A DNA stretch of 64,000 bases from Paraburkholderia caledonica NBRC 102488 (lineage in GTDB: Bacteria > Pseudomonadota > Gammaproteobacteria > Burkholderiales > Burkholderiaceae), in assembly GCF_000685095.1 (NCBI RefSeq), contig NZ_BAYE01000011.1:62001-126000 (forward strand), in the 5' to 3' direction. The notes beneath the pieces were generated by a model. That model did no database searches and had not been told where the DNA came from. It was given only the letters and a program-made list of their open reading frames with translations. Within the stretch, counting starts at the first letter, position 1. Each line of letters starts with the position of its first letter. A program made the translations under genes and the position numbers. Shown here in pieces: positions 53,424 to 62,282 of this stretch.

Positions 53424-53449
53424 GTAACCACACCTCCGTTTCTCGCGAC
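53424..53449 (+). promoter_or_regulatory. Candidate ECF promoter of the DoxX/DUF4148 operon
   Basis: GCTGTAACC at the -35, a 16-base spacer and CGACTTA at the -10, 85 bp before the DoxX ATG. It shares nine of the nine -35 positions except the final C/T and all seven -10 positions with the divergent sigma-gene promoter, while the spacer bases differ. That conservation pattern is what one sigma factor would select. Confidence 0.65.
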
Positions 53450-53534
53450 TTACCGGATAGCAGTCGCAACTTGCCTCGCTTCACGGGAAGCCGGCACGAC
53501 TACTTCTTACCGTTCCGAGAAAAGGGCTTTGAGC

Positions 53535-54044
53535 ATGTCCATCATCCGTTTGATATCCGGGGTTATCAGCCCTACGTGGCTTGCCGCGCGTCTCGCGCGT
53601 TGGTCGCAACTACCGCTGCGTTTAATCGTGGGCTACGGCTTCATTGCGCATGGCTACGCGAAGATCGCCAAACACCCAGAAAACTTCGCGGCGATCCTTC
53701 ACGCGCTCAATGTGCCGGCTCCGCACTTCATGGCATGGGCCACGATTGCAATCGAACTGTTAGGCGGCTTTGCGATTCTGGTCGGTGCATTCGTGCCTCT
53801 CGTCACCATACCGATGGTGGCAGTGCTGCTCGTCGCAATCTTCACCGTACACCTGCCATTCGGTTTTACATCGATCAAGTTGATGGCGGTCACGTCGGCT
53901 GGTCCACAATTCGGCCCGCCCGGGTACGAGACCGACCTGCTCTATCTTGCGTGCCTCGCCGCGCTGGTGTTTCGGGGCGCGGGTCCGCTCTCCATCGACA
54001 ACCTGCTTCCATGGCCGAAGGCTCGCGTCGATACCGCAGCATGA
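53535..54044 (+). CDS. DoxX-family membrane protein
   Basis: A 169-residue protein with four membrane helices and the DoxX signatures LPLRLIVGYGFIAHGYAKI and ELLGGFAILVGAFVPL. DoxX proteins are linked to redox and thiol stress. ATG 53535 follows GAAAAGGGC; a TTG at 53529 is also in frame. A predicted ECF promoter lies 85 bp upstream, placing it under the divergent sigma factor. Confidence 0.88.
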   Translation: MSIIRLISGVISPTWLAARLARWSQLPLRLIVGYGFIAHGYAKIAKHPENFAAILHALNVPAPHFMAWATIAIELLGGFAILVGAFVPLVTIPMVAVLLVAIFTVHLPFGFTSIKLMAVTSAGPQFGPPGYETDLLYLACLAALVFRGAGPLSIDNLLPWPKARVDTAA

Positions 54045-54145
54045 TCGACACCCGAGCAAAGCTGGGAAAGCTGAGCGGGCGTACGTGCTCGCCGAAAGCT
54101 ATTCGCACGCTTCCCGTTTCAACTTATCTCGCATAGGAGTACCAA

Positions 54146-54490
54146 GTGAATATCAAACATCTTTGTCTTGCCTTCGCATTCACCGCCGCTTCATTCTTTT
54201 CAATCGGCCATGCATCGGCGCAGGAGAAAACCCGCGCCGAGGTGCGCCGAGAACTTATTGACGCGCAAAACAATGGCTTGAACTTCGTGACCGATGCGTC
54301 GTATCCCGACGTGAGCCCAATTTATCAGCATCAAGTCGAACAGATGAAGATGCTGCACAGCGGAAAAGGCCCCGCGCCTTCGAGTGCGAGCGACGCGGGT
54401 CATAAGAGCGGGGCGCCAATGGACAAGAGCAAATCCAGCGATGAATGCGTCGGACCGCCCGGATTCTGCAACCCGTATTTCGGCAGTTAG
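54146..54490 (+). CDS. Exported DUF4148 protein
   Basis: A 114-residue exported protein: signal peptide ending ASA-QE and a DUF4148 core (KTRAEVRRELIDAQNNGLNF, then ASYPDVSPIYQHQV). A tail with two cysteines (DECVGPPGFCNPYFG) could form a disulfide. GTG start behind AGGAGTACCAA. It follows the DoxX gene by 101 bp and probably shares its ECF promoter. Common in Burkholderiaceae; function unknown. Confidence 0.78.
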   Translation: MNIKHLCLAFAFTAASFFSIGHASAQEKTRAEVRRELIDAQNNGLNFVTDASYPDVSPIYQHQVEQMKMLHSGKGPAPSSASDAGHKSGAPMDKSKSSDECVGPPGFCNPYFGS

Positions 54491-54535
54491 CGGCAGTGCT
54501 AGTGACTGCAAACACATTGAACACCGCTCAATCAT

Positions 54536-56296
54536 TCAAATGTCGATCACCACGTCGTCCTGCGGTCTGCAGCAGCAAATCAACACGTTCCCGCGTGTCG
54601 GTGGGTCGAGCGGATCGGGATCGTAGCTGATGGAACCGGAGACCAGTCCGCTCTCGCAGTTGTGACAGACGCCAGTGCGGCACGACCATCTAACGGGCAC
54701 ATCGCATGCCTCGGCTAGCTCCAGAATGCTTTGATAAGTTGAGCCGTTCCAGCGCGCAGCAATGCCACTGCGCGCGAACGAGACCAGCGGACCGGTGTTG
54801 GCCTCGTCCATGGGGCGATGCGGCGTTCGTTTCTGCGAATCGACGATACCAGGATTCAACGACTCTCCGCCGTTGAAAGTCTCTGCATGAATCCGCTCCG
54901 GTGAAATCTCCAACGCGGCCAGCGCTTTCTTCATGTCGGCCATGAAAGGCGCCGGTCCGCACAAATAGACATCTGCGTCGCGAAAAACGCCAACCTCGCT
55001 GAGGATTTGTTGCGACAGTCGCCCAGTCGCGTCGAAATCTTCGCCGAGCCGGTCATTCGGTCCTGCCGCGCTATACGAAACGTAGCTGCGTCCATGCGCG
55101 AGCGAGAGCATAAGGCGCCGCGCTTCCACGGCAAATGGATGATGCTGCCGGTCACGCGCGGTATGCAGCCACAAGACCTGCCGCGTCGACTGTTGCGACG
55201 ACAGCGCGTGCAGCATAGCCAGAACAGGCGTTGCGCCGATTCCTGCGCTGAGCAGTACTATCGGGCCGTCTCCAGGCTGCAGGACGAAGCTACCACGAGG
55301 CGAACTGACATCGAGTGTGTCGCCTGCGTGCACATGCTGGCGCAACCAGGCTCCAGCCAAGCCGTTGGGCTCGATTTTCACGCTTATCCGGTAGCTTTCT
55401 GCGGACAACTGGCCCGAGAGCGAGTAGCTGCGAAATAGCGGCGGCCCGTCCGCGGTCGGTCGAAGACGCAGCACGACATACTGGCCCGGCAAGGCCGGTT
55501 GCAATTGACCGTCCGCACTTTTCAGCGTGAACGACACAACGTCTGCGGACTCCTCTTCGATCGCGGCCACCGTGAGCGGCCGGAATCCAGGCTGAACCGC
55601 GTGGCGCGCCGCCGCGGGCGCTAGCCCGGCGTTCCCATTCGCCGCGCCGGTCGTGCGGCTTTGAAGTAACGCCTCGAACGAGGAACGCCATCCCGGCGAC
55701 AGCGCTTTGATTCGCAACGCGCGTTCGAGCAGATCCAGCGGGTGATCCGGCGAATAGAGCAGCGCATTGATCTGCGCGACGGTCATTTGCTCTTCTGCCT
55801 CGCCGACTTTCACTATCTCATCGCCCGCGCCCACTTCGCCCTCTTGCACGACGCGCAAATAGAACCCAGGTCTTCCACTCGATGTGAGCAACGCCGGCAT
55901 TCGCGGCTCGTTCATTCGGATGCCGACGCGATAGCAGGTAACGCGCGGTTGCGTCACCTCGAACAGCGCGTTGCCGATTCGATATCTGTCGCCAACGCAC
56001 ACGAGCGCGTCGGGCAGTCCCTCGACCGTGAAGTTCTCGCCAAACTGTCCGTGCACGAAGTCGGACCTGTTCAACTCCTGCTGCCAGTGACGGTACGAAT
56101 CGGTCTGATAAACGAAGACAGCCCGCTGCTCCCCACCGTGCCCGGCCAGGTCACCTTGACCGTCGCCCGCCAGATTCAGCCGTGCCGCCCAACAACGACC
56201 TTGCACGGGACTCTTCCAGATGCCGGTGTGAACAGTACGGCCTTTCCATTCGATGTCTCGCGGAAGTCCAACATTCACCGATAGCAGTCGAGCCAT
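54536..56296 (-). CDS. MOSC domain fused to flavin reductase and 2Fe-2S ferredoxin
   Basis: A 586-residue fusion. Residues 1-170 are a MOSC domain (KSPVQGRCWAARLNLAGDGQ, then TCYRVGIRM with the conserved cysteine), and about 175-215 is a 3-alpha domain. About 250-490 is an FNR-type flavin/NAD module (LFRSYSLSG, GIGATPVLAML, VYLCGPAPFM), and 505-586 is a plant-type ferredoxin (CRTGVCHNC plus a distant cysteine). MOSC proteins act on molybdenum-cofactor substrates such as N-hydroxylated compounds, so this could be a self-sufficient reductase (inference). ATG 56296 follows GCGGAGCAAATA. Confidence 0.88.
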   Translation of the reverse strand: MARLLSVNVGLPRDIEWKGRTVHTGIWKSPVQGRCWAARLNLAGDGQGDLAGHGGEQRAVFVYQTDSYRHWQQELNRSDFVHGQFGENFTVEGLPDALVCVGDRYRIGNALFEVTQPRVTCYRVGIRMNEPRMPALLTSSGRPGFYLRVVQEGEVGAGDEIVKVGEAEEQMTVAQINALLYSPDHPLDLLERALRIKALSPGWRSSFEALLQSRTTGAANGNAGLAPAAARHAVQPGFRPLTVAAIEEESADVVSFTLKSADGQLQPALPGQYVVLRLRPTADGPPLFRSYSLSGQLSAESYRISVKIEPNGLAGAWLRQHVHAGDTLDVSSPRGSFVLQPGDGPIVLLSAGIGATPVLAMLHALSSQQSTRQVLWLHTARDRQHHPFAVEARRLMLSLAHGRSYVSYSAAGPNDRLGEDFDATGRLSQQILSEVGVFRDADVYLCGPAPFMADMKKALAALEISPERIHAETFNGGESLNPGIVDSQKRTPHRPMDEANTGPLVSFARSGIAARWNGSTYQSILELAEACDVPVRWSCRTGVCHNCESGLVSGSISYDPDPLDPPTRGNVLICCCRPQDDVVIDI

Positions 56297-56508
56297 TATT
56301 TGCTCCGCAGTTGGGCGAGTTCGCGACTGCACGCGGCCATCAATGATTTCGACCGGGCTGTCCGGCTTCGTCCAGACATTGAGACTGAATAGTAGGTGGC
56401 ACATAGAGCCGGCGCAACGACCGTTTTTTGGGTTGCGCTATGGGCGAGAGGACGTCCTTCTCGGTCGGACGTGGCTCCTCGTAATTTGTTACCGACGCTA
56501 AAAAGTTA

Positions 56509-56526
56509 TAGACGACTGGTCTACTA
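56509..56526. promoter_or_regulatory. TetR-type operator before the regulator gene
   Basis: TAGAC-GACTG-GTCTA-CTA, 40 bp before the TetR start. The same 18 bases recur exactly at 57206-57223 before the DJ-1/PfpI gene. The arms resemble the NemR-type TAGACC/GGTCTA box (from memory). Autorepression is likely. Confidence 0.7.
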
Positions 56527-56565
56527 GCCTATATAGTCCACACATGGCTATCGCAAACATCACCG

Positions 56566-57153
56566 ATGTCGGCTGACACCCGCGACAACATCATCGCCGT
56601 CGGACAGCGAATCATCGGCGCGAAAGGTTTTTCGGCCGTGGGGTTGAACGAGATCCTGTCCGCCGCGGGCGTGCCGAAGGGCTCGTTTTATCACTACTTC
56701 GGTTCGAAAGACGCGTTTGGCGTGGCACTGCTCGAAAGCTATTTCGACGAATACCTGGCTGACATGGACAATACGCTGGGCGAGCCCGGTTTGACGATGG
56801 CGCAGCGCCTGATGAATTACTGGCAGATCTGGCAGGAGACTCAGTCATTCTCCGATTGTCAGGGCAAGTGTCTCGCCGTGAAGCTCGGCGCGGAGGTTGC
56901 GGACATGTCCGAGGCCATGCGCGCCACGCTAAAACGCGGCACGTCGGGCATCGTCGAACGGTTGGCGCGCGCTATTCAGGCCGGCGTGGAGGAAGGCTCC
57001 CTCCCGGTCAGCGAAGACCCGTCGAGCGTAGCGCAAAGTCTCTATCAGCTGTGGCTGGGTGCTAGCGTGATGGTCAAGATCGTGCGCAATCTGCAGCCGT
57101 TCGAGACTGCCATGGCGAGCACCCGGTTGATGCTTCACCCCGTTTCCGGCTAA
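56566..57153 (+). CDS. TetR-family repressor (NemR-like)
   Basis: A 195-residue repressor: N-terminal HTH (GAKGFSAVGLNEILSAAGVP, then KGSFYHYFGSKDAFG) and a C-terminal ligand domain (TetR_C type) with two cysteines (FSDCQGKCLAVKLG). Such cysteines sense electrophiles in NemR. Two identical operators flank it, one before its own gene and one before the DJ-1/PfpI gene. ATG 56566 is preferred; an upstream ATG at 56544 reads only ten codons out of frame. Confidence 0.9.
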   Translation: MSADTRDNIIAVGQRIIGAKGFSAVGLNEILSAAGVPKGSFYHYFGSKDAFGVALLESYFDEYLADMDNTLGEPGLTMAQRLMNYWQIWQETQSFSDCQGKCLAVKLGAEVADMSEAMRATLKRGTSGIVERLARAIQAGVEEGSLPVSEDPSSVAQSLYQLWLGASVMVKIVRNLQPFETAMASTRLMLHPVSG

Positions 57154-57205
57154 AAACAGATATACGCGGCACGTTTACGAAGTACCTTTCTTATCGGTTT
57201 TTTAC

Positions 57206-57223
57206 TAGACGACTGGTCTACTA
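57206..57223. promoter_or_regulatory. TetR-type operator before DJ-1/PfpI copy 2
   Basis: TAGAC-GACTG-GTCTA-CTA identical over 18 bases to the site before the TetR gene, 39 bp upstream of the DJ-1/PfpI ATG. Identity at both promoters and nowhere else that I saw indicates one regulator controlling both. Confidence 0.7.
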
Positions 57224-57261
57224 AGCAGCAGACTAACCGTCCCACTCGAAGGAGCAACAAC

Positions 57262-57951
57262 ATGAAAGTACTGATGGTTCTGACCTCGCACGATCGATTG
57301 GGCAACACAGGCCGCAAGACGGGATTCTGGCTCGAAGAACTGGCAGCGCCCTACTACGCATTCAAGGACGCGGGCGCGGAGATCGTGCTTGCGTCGCCGC
57401 AAGGCGGCCAGCCGCCGCTCGATCCAAAGAGCAACGAGCCGGCCAATCAGACCGATTTGACCCGTCGCTTCGAGGCCGATGAAGCCGCGAAGGCGCAGCT
57501 TGCGGCCACGGTTCGCCTCGACAGTGTTTCGCAGGCGCAGTTCGACACGGTCTTCTATCCCGGCGGTCACGGGCCACTGTGGGATCTCGCGGAGGACAGG
57601 CATTCCATCGAATTGATTCAGTCGTTTATCGCGGCAGGCAAGCCCATTGCGCTTGTATGCCACGCTCCCGGTGTGCTGCGCCATGTCACCACGCCGGACG
57701 GCAGGCCGCTGGTCGAGGGCAAGCAGGTCACCGGCTTCACGAATTCCGAGGAAGCCGCGGTGGGGCTGACCGAGATCGTGCCGTTCCTCGTGGAAGACGA
57801 ACTGAAGGCGCGGGGCGGCATTTATTCGAAGTCCGACGACTGGGCGCCGTACGTCGTCACCGACGGCCTTCTGATTACCGGTCAGAACCCTGCTTCGTCG
57901 TCGTCCGCAGCCGCGACTTTGATGAAGCACCCGGCACTTCGCGCGCAGTGA
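57262..57951 (+). CDS. DJ-1/PfpI family protein (Hsp31/glyoxalase III-like), copy 2
   Basis: A 229-residue paralogue of the protein at 41505-42182, with C133-H134 (ALVCHAPGVLR), E25/E26 (GFWLEELAAPY) and the same PGGHGPLWDLAED segment. Likely detoxifies methylglyoxal or similar electrophiles. ATG 57262 follows GAAGGAGCAACAAC. It is the presumed target of the divergently named TetR regulator just upstream through the shared operator. Confidence 0.88.
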   Translation: MKVLMVLTSHDRLGNTGRKTGFWLEELAAPYYAFKDAGAEIVLASPQGGQPPLDPKSNEPANQTDLTRRFEADEAAKAQLAATVRLDSVSQAQFDTVFYPGGHGPLWDLAEDRHSIELIQSFIAAGKPIALVCHAPGVLRHVTTPDGRPLVEGKQVTGFTNSEEAAVGLTEIVPFLVEDELKARGGIYSKSDDWAPYVVTDGLLITGQNPASSSSAAATLMKHPALRAQ

Positions 57952-58066
57952 CAAACAAGGGCTCGCCAGCGCAGGCTGTCACATGGCTGCCGTATGGCCG
58001 CTTGTGGCAGCTTATGCAGCTTGTCGCAGGCGCGCGAGCACGGGTATCGCGGGCGACACCCCGATG

Positions 58067-58828
58067 TCACTTGCCGCCAGTGACATCGAGGAAGGTGCCC
58101 GTAATGAAAGAAGCCTCTTCGCTTGCGAGCCATAGGATTGCTCGTGCGACTTCCTCGGGCTGGCCGCCTCTTCCCATCGGAATCGAGTCTTTGACGCGAT
58201 CCACTCGTCCAGGCTCGCCGCCGCTAGCATGCATGTCAGTGTAGATGTGCCCGGGGCGAATACAGTTGACGCGTATCCCCTCCCGCGCGACTTCCTTGGC
58301 GAATCCGGTAGTGAATGTCTCGACGGCACCCTTCGATGCAGCGTAGTCCACATATTCGTTCGGACCGCCAAGCCTGGCCGATGCCGATGAAACGTTGATC
58401 ACAACACCGCCGCGCCCTTTGTAACGATACGACATGCGCTTCACCGCCTGTTGCGCACAAAGGATCGGGCCTATCGCGTTGACGGCGAAGATGCGCTGCA
58501 TCCGCGCGAATTCGAGATTTTCCAGTGCGGACTGCTGCGCAATTATCGCGGCGTTGTTCACCAGTACATCGATCCGGCCGAACTTCCGGTCAATCGCGGC
58601 GAACAGCTGGGCGACCTGCTCAGGATCGGCGCTATCTGCACGCACGGCTAAAGCCCGGCGACCGACAGCTTCTACATCGGCCGCCACGGCACGGGCGGCC
58701 GATTCATCGGAAACAAAACTGATCGCTACATCGTAACCCTGTGCGGCAGCAAGCCGCGCAGTCGCCGCGCCTACGCCACGGCCTCCGCCCGTTATCAGAA
58801 TTAGCGGCGCCTGCGGAACTGTATTCAT
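58067..58828 (-). CDS. Short-chain dehydrogenase/reductase
   Basis: A 253-residue classical SDR: TGGGRGVGAATARL cofactor loop, NNAAI, catalytic serine near VINVSSASA and the YxxxK pair in YVDYAASKG. NADPH is suggested by the arginine after the glycine loop (TGGGRG). Substrate unknown; sequence resembles YgfF-like and glucose-dehydrogenase-type SDRs. ATG 58828 has AGGAGG in front. It is divergent to nothing and stands alone. Confidence 0.9.
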   Translation of the reverse strand: MNTVPQAPLILITGGGRGVGAATARLAAAQGYDVAISFVSDESAARAVAADVEAVGRRALAVRADSADPEQVAQLFAAIDRKFGRIDVLVNNAAIIAQQSALENLEFARMQRIFAVNAIGPILCAQQAVKRMSYRYKGRGGVVINVSSASARLGGPNEYVDYAASKGAVETFTTGFAKEVAREGIRVNCIRPGHIYTDMHASGGEPGRVDRVKDSIPMGRGGQPEEVARAILWLASEEASFITGTFLDVTGGK

Positions 58829-58923
58829 CGAGCGAACCTCCTATGATGTCGAGATATTGGTTTGGGCCGAAATAGAACCGATGCGAGCGATTGAGTAGGA
58901 GCCAGCGTGCGTCGCGAACGAAC

Positions 58924-60138
58924 TCACGTGGTGCGCAGATGCGGCCGAAGTGCAAGCGCCAACGGCCAGACCGTCAGCGCCGTGGCGGCAGTCGCAATAG
59001 TGGCACCGTGCACACCGATTTGATCGCCGAGAAATCCATACACGACCGGAGAGAGCGCTCCCGACGCGATGGTGCCGGTATAGAAAAGCGCAAATGCCCG
59101 CTCTGTGCGATCGACCGAAGTCAACTCGGGCACCGTGCCGTAAAGAACAGACGACGTCCCGTTGAGCATCGCGCCAAGTAGCGGCAACAAGACCATAGCA
59201 GGCGTCAAGGGAAGGTAAATCACTGCAAGGATCAACGCGGCCGTACCGCCTTCGGTGGCGAAGACGGTGCCGATCACGCCCACGCGAGCGCCGAGCCAGC
59301 CACAAAGGAACTTGCCCGCGGCGCCGCCGATGAAGACGAGCGCGAGTGCTGTACCCGTCATCGATTGCGAGATGCCTTTCGTTTTCAGGAGAAAGGGCAG
59401 GAAGGTCAACAAGCCCATCCGCACGGCTGTGTCGAGCACGCCGATCGTGAAGAGCAGCGAGAAGCCGGATCGCGAGTCGTTGCCGTGCTGCCTCGATGCT
59501 TTCTGCATGGACGAATCGCCACGCGGTATCGATGGGAGAAAAAGTGCAATCACTGCCGCGACTAACACGCCGACGATCGACACGGCCCAAAGCGCATGCC
59601 GCCACGGCATGATGGTAATAAGAAGCGAGATAGCCGCTGGCAGCGCGGATTTTCCAAGGTCACCCGAAAAATTGTAGATGCTGAGCGGCCCCCGGGCGTT
59701 GCGTCCATATACGCGCGACACTGCTCCCGAAGCCAGCGGATGCTGCGTGCTCGAGCCACCGCCGGAGATGGCCAGCGCGACACATAAGCCCAGCAGGGTT
59801 CCAGATATGCCCGCGACGGCATAGCCCAGCGCGGCGAGGAACGTGCCGACCGCAAGCGTCGCGCGTGTGCCGAATTTGCGTGCGAGGCGTCCAGCAGGCA
59901 ATTGCAACGTCGCCATCGTGCCAGCGTAGACGCCGCGCAAAATTGCCAGGGCGCCGTAACTGAGTCCGAACTCCGCCTGCCAGACGGGCAGCAACGCGTA
60001 GATCATGTCGGTGTAACCGTCGTGCAGCGCGTGCGCCATGCATGACAGCCACAATACGCGCGTGCGTGAAACAGAACTCGACTGACCGGGCCCGTCAGTC
60101 ACGTCTGTCGTCGGGGAGGAGAAAGAGAAAAGTCTCAT
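58924..60138 (-). CDS. MFS transporter, fosmidomycin-resistance (Fsr)-like
   Basis: A 404-residue twelve-helix facilitator with the Fsr-type start (HALHDGYTDMIYALLPVWQ) and middle motif (STQHPLASGAVSRVYG). The central loop around residue 215 is short. No clear ribosome binding site precedes ATG 60138. A LysR regulator is transcribed divergently 135 bp away and may control it. Substrate unknown; efflux of a small drug-like compound is plausible. Confidence 0.82.
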   Translation of the reverse strand: MRLFSFSSPTTDVTDGPGQSSSVSRTRVLWLSCMAHALHDGYTDMIYALLPVWQAEFGLSYGALAILRGVYAGTMATLQLPAGRLARKFGTRATLAVGTFLAALGYAVAGISGTLLGLCVALAISGGGSSTQHPLASGAVSRVYGRNARGPLSIYNFSGDLGKSALPAAISLLITIMPWRHALWAVSIVGVLVAAVIALFLPSIPRGDSSMQKASRQHGNDSRSGFSLLFTIGVLDTAVRMGLLTFLPFLLKTKGISQSMTGTALALVFIGGAAGKFLCGWLGARVGVIGTVFATEGGTAALILAVIYLPLTPAMVLLPLLGAMLNGTSSVLYGTVPELTSVDRTERAFALFYTGTIASGALSPVVYGFLGDQIGVHGATIATAATALTVWPLALALRPHLRTT

Positions 60139-60273
60139 AGTCCAATGAAATGGCGCAAGCTCGGACCATCGCGACCGCTGGCGCGTTTCGTTACAGAAGA
60201 CCCTAGTCTAGGTTCGCGCAGAACCCGCCACAACTGACGTAAAATTGGGGTAGACGGGAGAAAAAGTCACCAC

Positions 60274-61287
60274 ATGAGAACTGAGAAACGCACGGAGAAA
60301 CGCTCTGAGAGAGAAGCGGAGAGGTTGCCGCCATTGAATGCGTTGCGGCACTTCGAGGCGGTCGCGCGCCTTGGGAGTTTCGCCGCCGCGGCGAGCGACC
60401 TGCACGTCACGCACTGGGCAGTCGGCAAACAGATCCGGTTGCTGGAAGACTGGTTCGGCGTCCCGCTCTTTGAGCGCCGCTCTCGCGGCGTCGTTCCTAC
60501 CGACCAGGGCGCGGCTCTCCTGAACGATGTCGAAGGTGCGTTTGCACGGCTGAGCAGCTCGGTCACCCGCTTGCGCCACAAATCCACTACGCGTCGCATA
60601 GCGGGTGTAGTACGCGTGAATACGCTGGCGAGCTTTGCGTTGTGCTGGCTGATACCGCGGCTGGCAGATTTTCAGGCGCGTTACCCGGACATCGAAGTCC
60701 GTCTCTCGACGACCTCACGCAAGTTGCGCTATGTCGGCGACGCCTTCGACGTCGGCGTGCGTTCAGGGCCCGAGGAGGCAGCAGGCCTCACGTCAACGGC
60801 GCTGATGCCCGATTTGCGTCTGCCCGCCTGCAGTCCAGCGGTGCTGAAAACCCACCCGATCAGGACGGTCGCCGATCTGCGAAATCACACGCTTCTTCAC
60901 TCTGCAAGTACCCGCACAGCCTGGTCCGACTGGTTACGGGAGGCTGGCGCACCAGGCTTGCAGAGCGCGCGCCATCTCGACTTCGACCATGTCTTTCTTC
61001 AACTGGGCGCAGCCGCTGAGGGCCTAGGGGTAACGTTGGCGTCGCTGCCGCTCATCGAGCGCGAGATCGCAACAGGGAGTCTCGTGTGCCCTATAACAGA
61101 GCCGGCTGGGCGTGGACCCGATTACACATTGGTCGTGAACAAAGATCGCGCGAACGATGACGCGGTCATTGCGTTCAAGAAGTGGATCGTGACGGCCGCC
61201 GCGCAGAATTCGGCAGAGCCGGGTACGAGCGAACGTGCGCGAAAGACTCGTCGCAGTAAGCCTCTCGCGGAGTCATCGCGGCGTTAG
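60274..61287 (+). CDS. LysR-family regulator (GcvA-like)
   Basis: A 337-residue LysR protein: N-terminal HTH (LNALRHFEAVARLGSFAAAA, then THWAVGKQIRLLEDWFGVPL) and a two-lobed effector domain (VVRVNTLASFALCWLIPRLA, AEGLGVTLASLPLIE). A basic tail follows residue 310. The first 16 residues are charged and not conserved. Divergent to the Fsr-like transporter gene. Confidence 0.88.
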   Translation: MRTEKRTEKRSEREAERLPPLNALRHFEAVARLGSFAAAASDLHVTHWAVGKQIRLLEDWFGVPLFERRSRGVVPTDQGAALLNDVEGAFARLSSSVTRLRHKSTTRRIAGVVRVNTLASFALCWLIPRLADFQARYPDIEVRLSTTSRKLRYVGDAFDVGVRSGPEEAAGLTSTALMPDLRLPACSPAVLKTHPIRTVADLRNHTLLHSASTRTAWSDWLREAGAPGLQSARHLDFDHVFLQLGAAAEGLGVTLASLPLIEREIATGSLVCPITEPAGRGPDYTLVVNKDRANDDAVIAFKKWIVTAAAQNSAEPGTSERARKTRRSKPLAESSRR

Positions 61288-61356
61288 TTGTCGCGATGGT
61301 TGTTGCATGTGACATCATCGTTAATCGATCTATCTGCGACAAAAGGATCCGCCAAA

Positions 61357-61863
61357 ATGCTTGTACGTCTACTTGCCACACAAGACGCCCCTTCGTTCCA
61401 CTCGCTCCGTCTCTGCGGACTCAGAGAAGCTCCCACGTCTTTCGCGTCTAGCTACGAAGAGGAAGTAGACCGTTCGGCTGAAGTCATCGAAGCTCAACTG
61501 ACGGCGCGCAACGACCGCGGAGTATTCGGTGCTTTCGAAGGCTCGCGGCTAATAGGAATAGCTGGACTTGGCCGCGAGAACCGGCGAAAACTTAACCACA
61601 AGGCTTTTCTGTGGGGCGTGTATGTCGCGCCAGACATGCGGGGTTTAGGCGTGAGCCGAAAGCTCGTCGCCGAGGTGCTGACCTTCGCGCGGTCTATCCC
61701 TGACATCACACAGGTGAACCTGACCGTGAACGCAAACAACCCGGCGGCAATTCGCCTTTATACGTCGCTCGGCTTCGAGCAGTTCGGGCGGGAGCGCAAC
61801 TCCTTGATGGTCGACGGACACATGTACGACGAGGTACACATGTCACTTCATTTTGGCGGCTGA
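61357..61863 (+). CDS. GNAT-family N-acetyltransferase
   Basis: A 168-residue GNAT fold protein: acceptor region at the N-terminus, VYVAPDMRGLGVSRKLVAEV as the acetyl-CoA pyrophosphate loop (RGLGVS) and ANNPAAIRLYTSLGFE near the end. Likely acetylates a small amine or protein N-terminus. ATG 61357 follows AAAGGATC; the open frame upstream is not conserved. Start lies 69 bp after the LysR stop. Confidence 0.88.
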   Translation: MLVRLLATQDAPSFHSLRLCGLREAPTSFASSYEEEVDRSAEVIEAQLTARNDRGVFGAFEGSRLIGIAGLGRENRRKLNHKAFLWGVYVAPDMRGLGVSRKLVAEVLTFARSIPDITQVNLTVNANNPAAIRLYTSLGFEQFGRERNSLMVDGHMYDEVHMSLHFGG

Positions 61864-61904
61864 ACTCAGTGGTATTTCAGCGCCCGCCCTTCTACCCGAA
61901 CTCT

Positions 61905-62249
61905 TCACTGCACAGTAATCGTCTCCTTCATATTCGGATGTATGCTGCAGAAGATCTTATACACTCCAGGCTTATCGAACTTGAACTGATACGTGTCGTT
62001 CTGATCAAGCGCGGCCGAGCGGAAGAGACCCGCATCGTTGACGACCACGTGCGGTTCGCTATCAAGGTTTTTCCAGGTCACGGTCGCCCCGGCTTTGACC
62101 GTAAGCGACATCGGCGAGAACATAAAATCTTTGATGACAACAGCGTTGGGCTGCTGAGCTAGCACGACGGCGGACATAACGCACATTGCGATGAGCATCG
62201 CCACTCCAACACAGATAACAAAGGCGTAGCGAAAAGTAGTCGTTTGCAT
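61905..62249 (-). CDS. Exported cupredoxin
   Basis: A 114-residue blue-copper-like protein with a signal peptide (VGVAMLIAMCVMSAVVLAQ). Copper ligands are histidine in SEPHVVV, then cysteine, histidine and methionine in FCSIHPNMKETI. Electron carrier or copper handling in the periplasm. ATG 62249 follows GAGGATCCC; ATG 62273 is an alternative. It follows the metallophosphoesterase on the same strand by 33 bp. Confidence 0.85.
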   Translation of the reverse strand: MQTTTFRYAFVICVGVAMLIAMCVMSAVVLAQQPNAVVIKDFMFSPMSLTVKAGATVTWKNLDSEPHVVVNDAGLFRSAALDQNDTYQFKFDKPGVYKIFCSIHPNMKETITVQ

Positions 62250-62282
62250 GATGGGATCCTCGTTGATAGGCATAGTCTTCAG

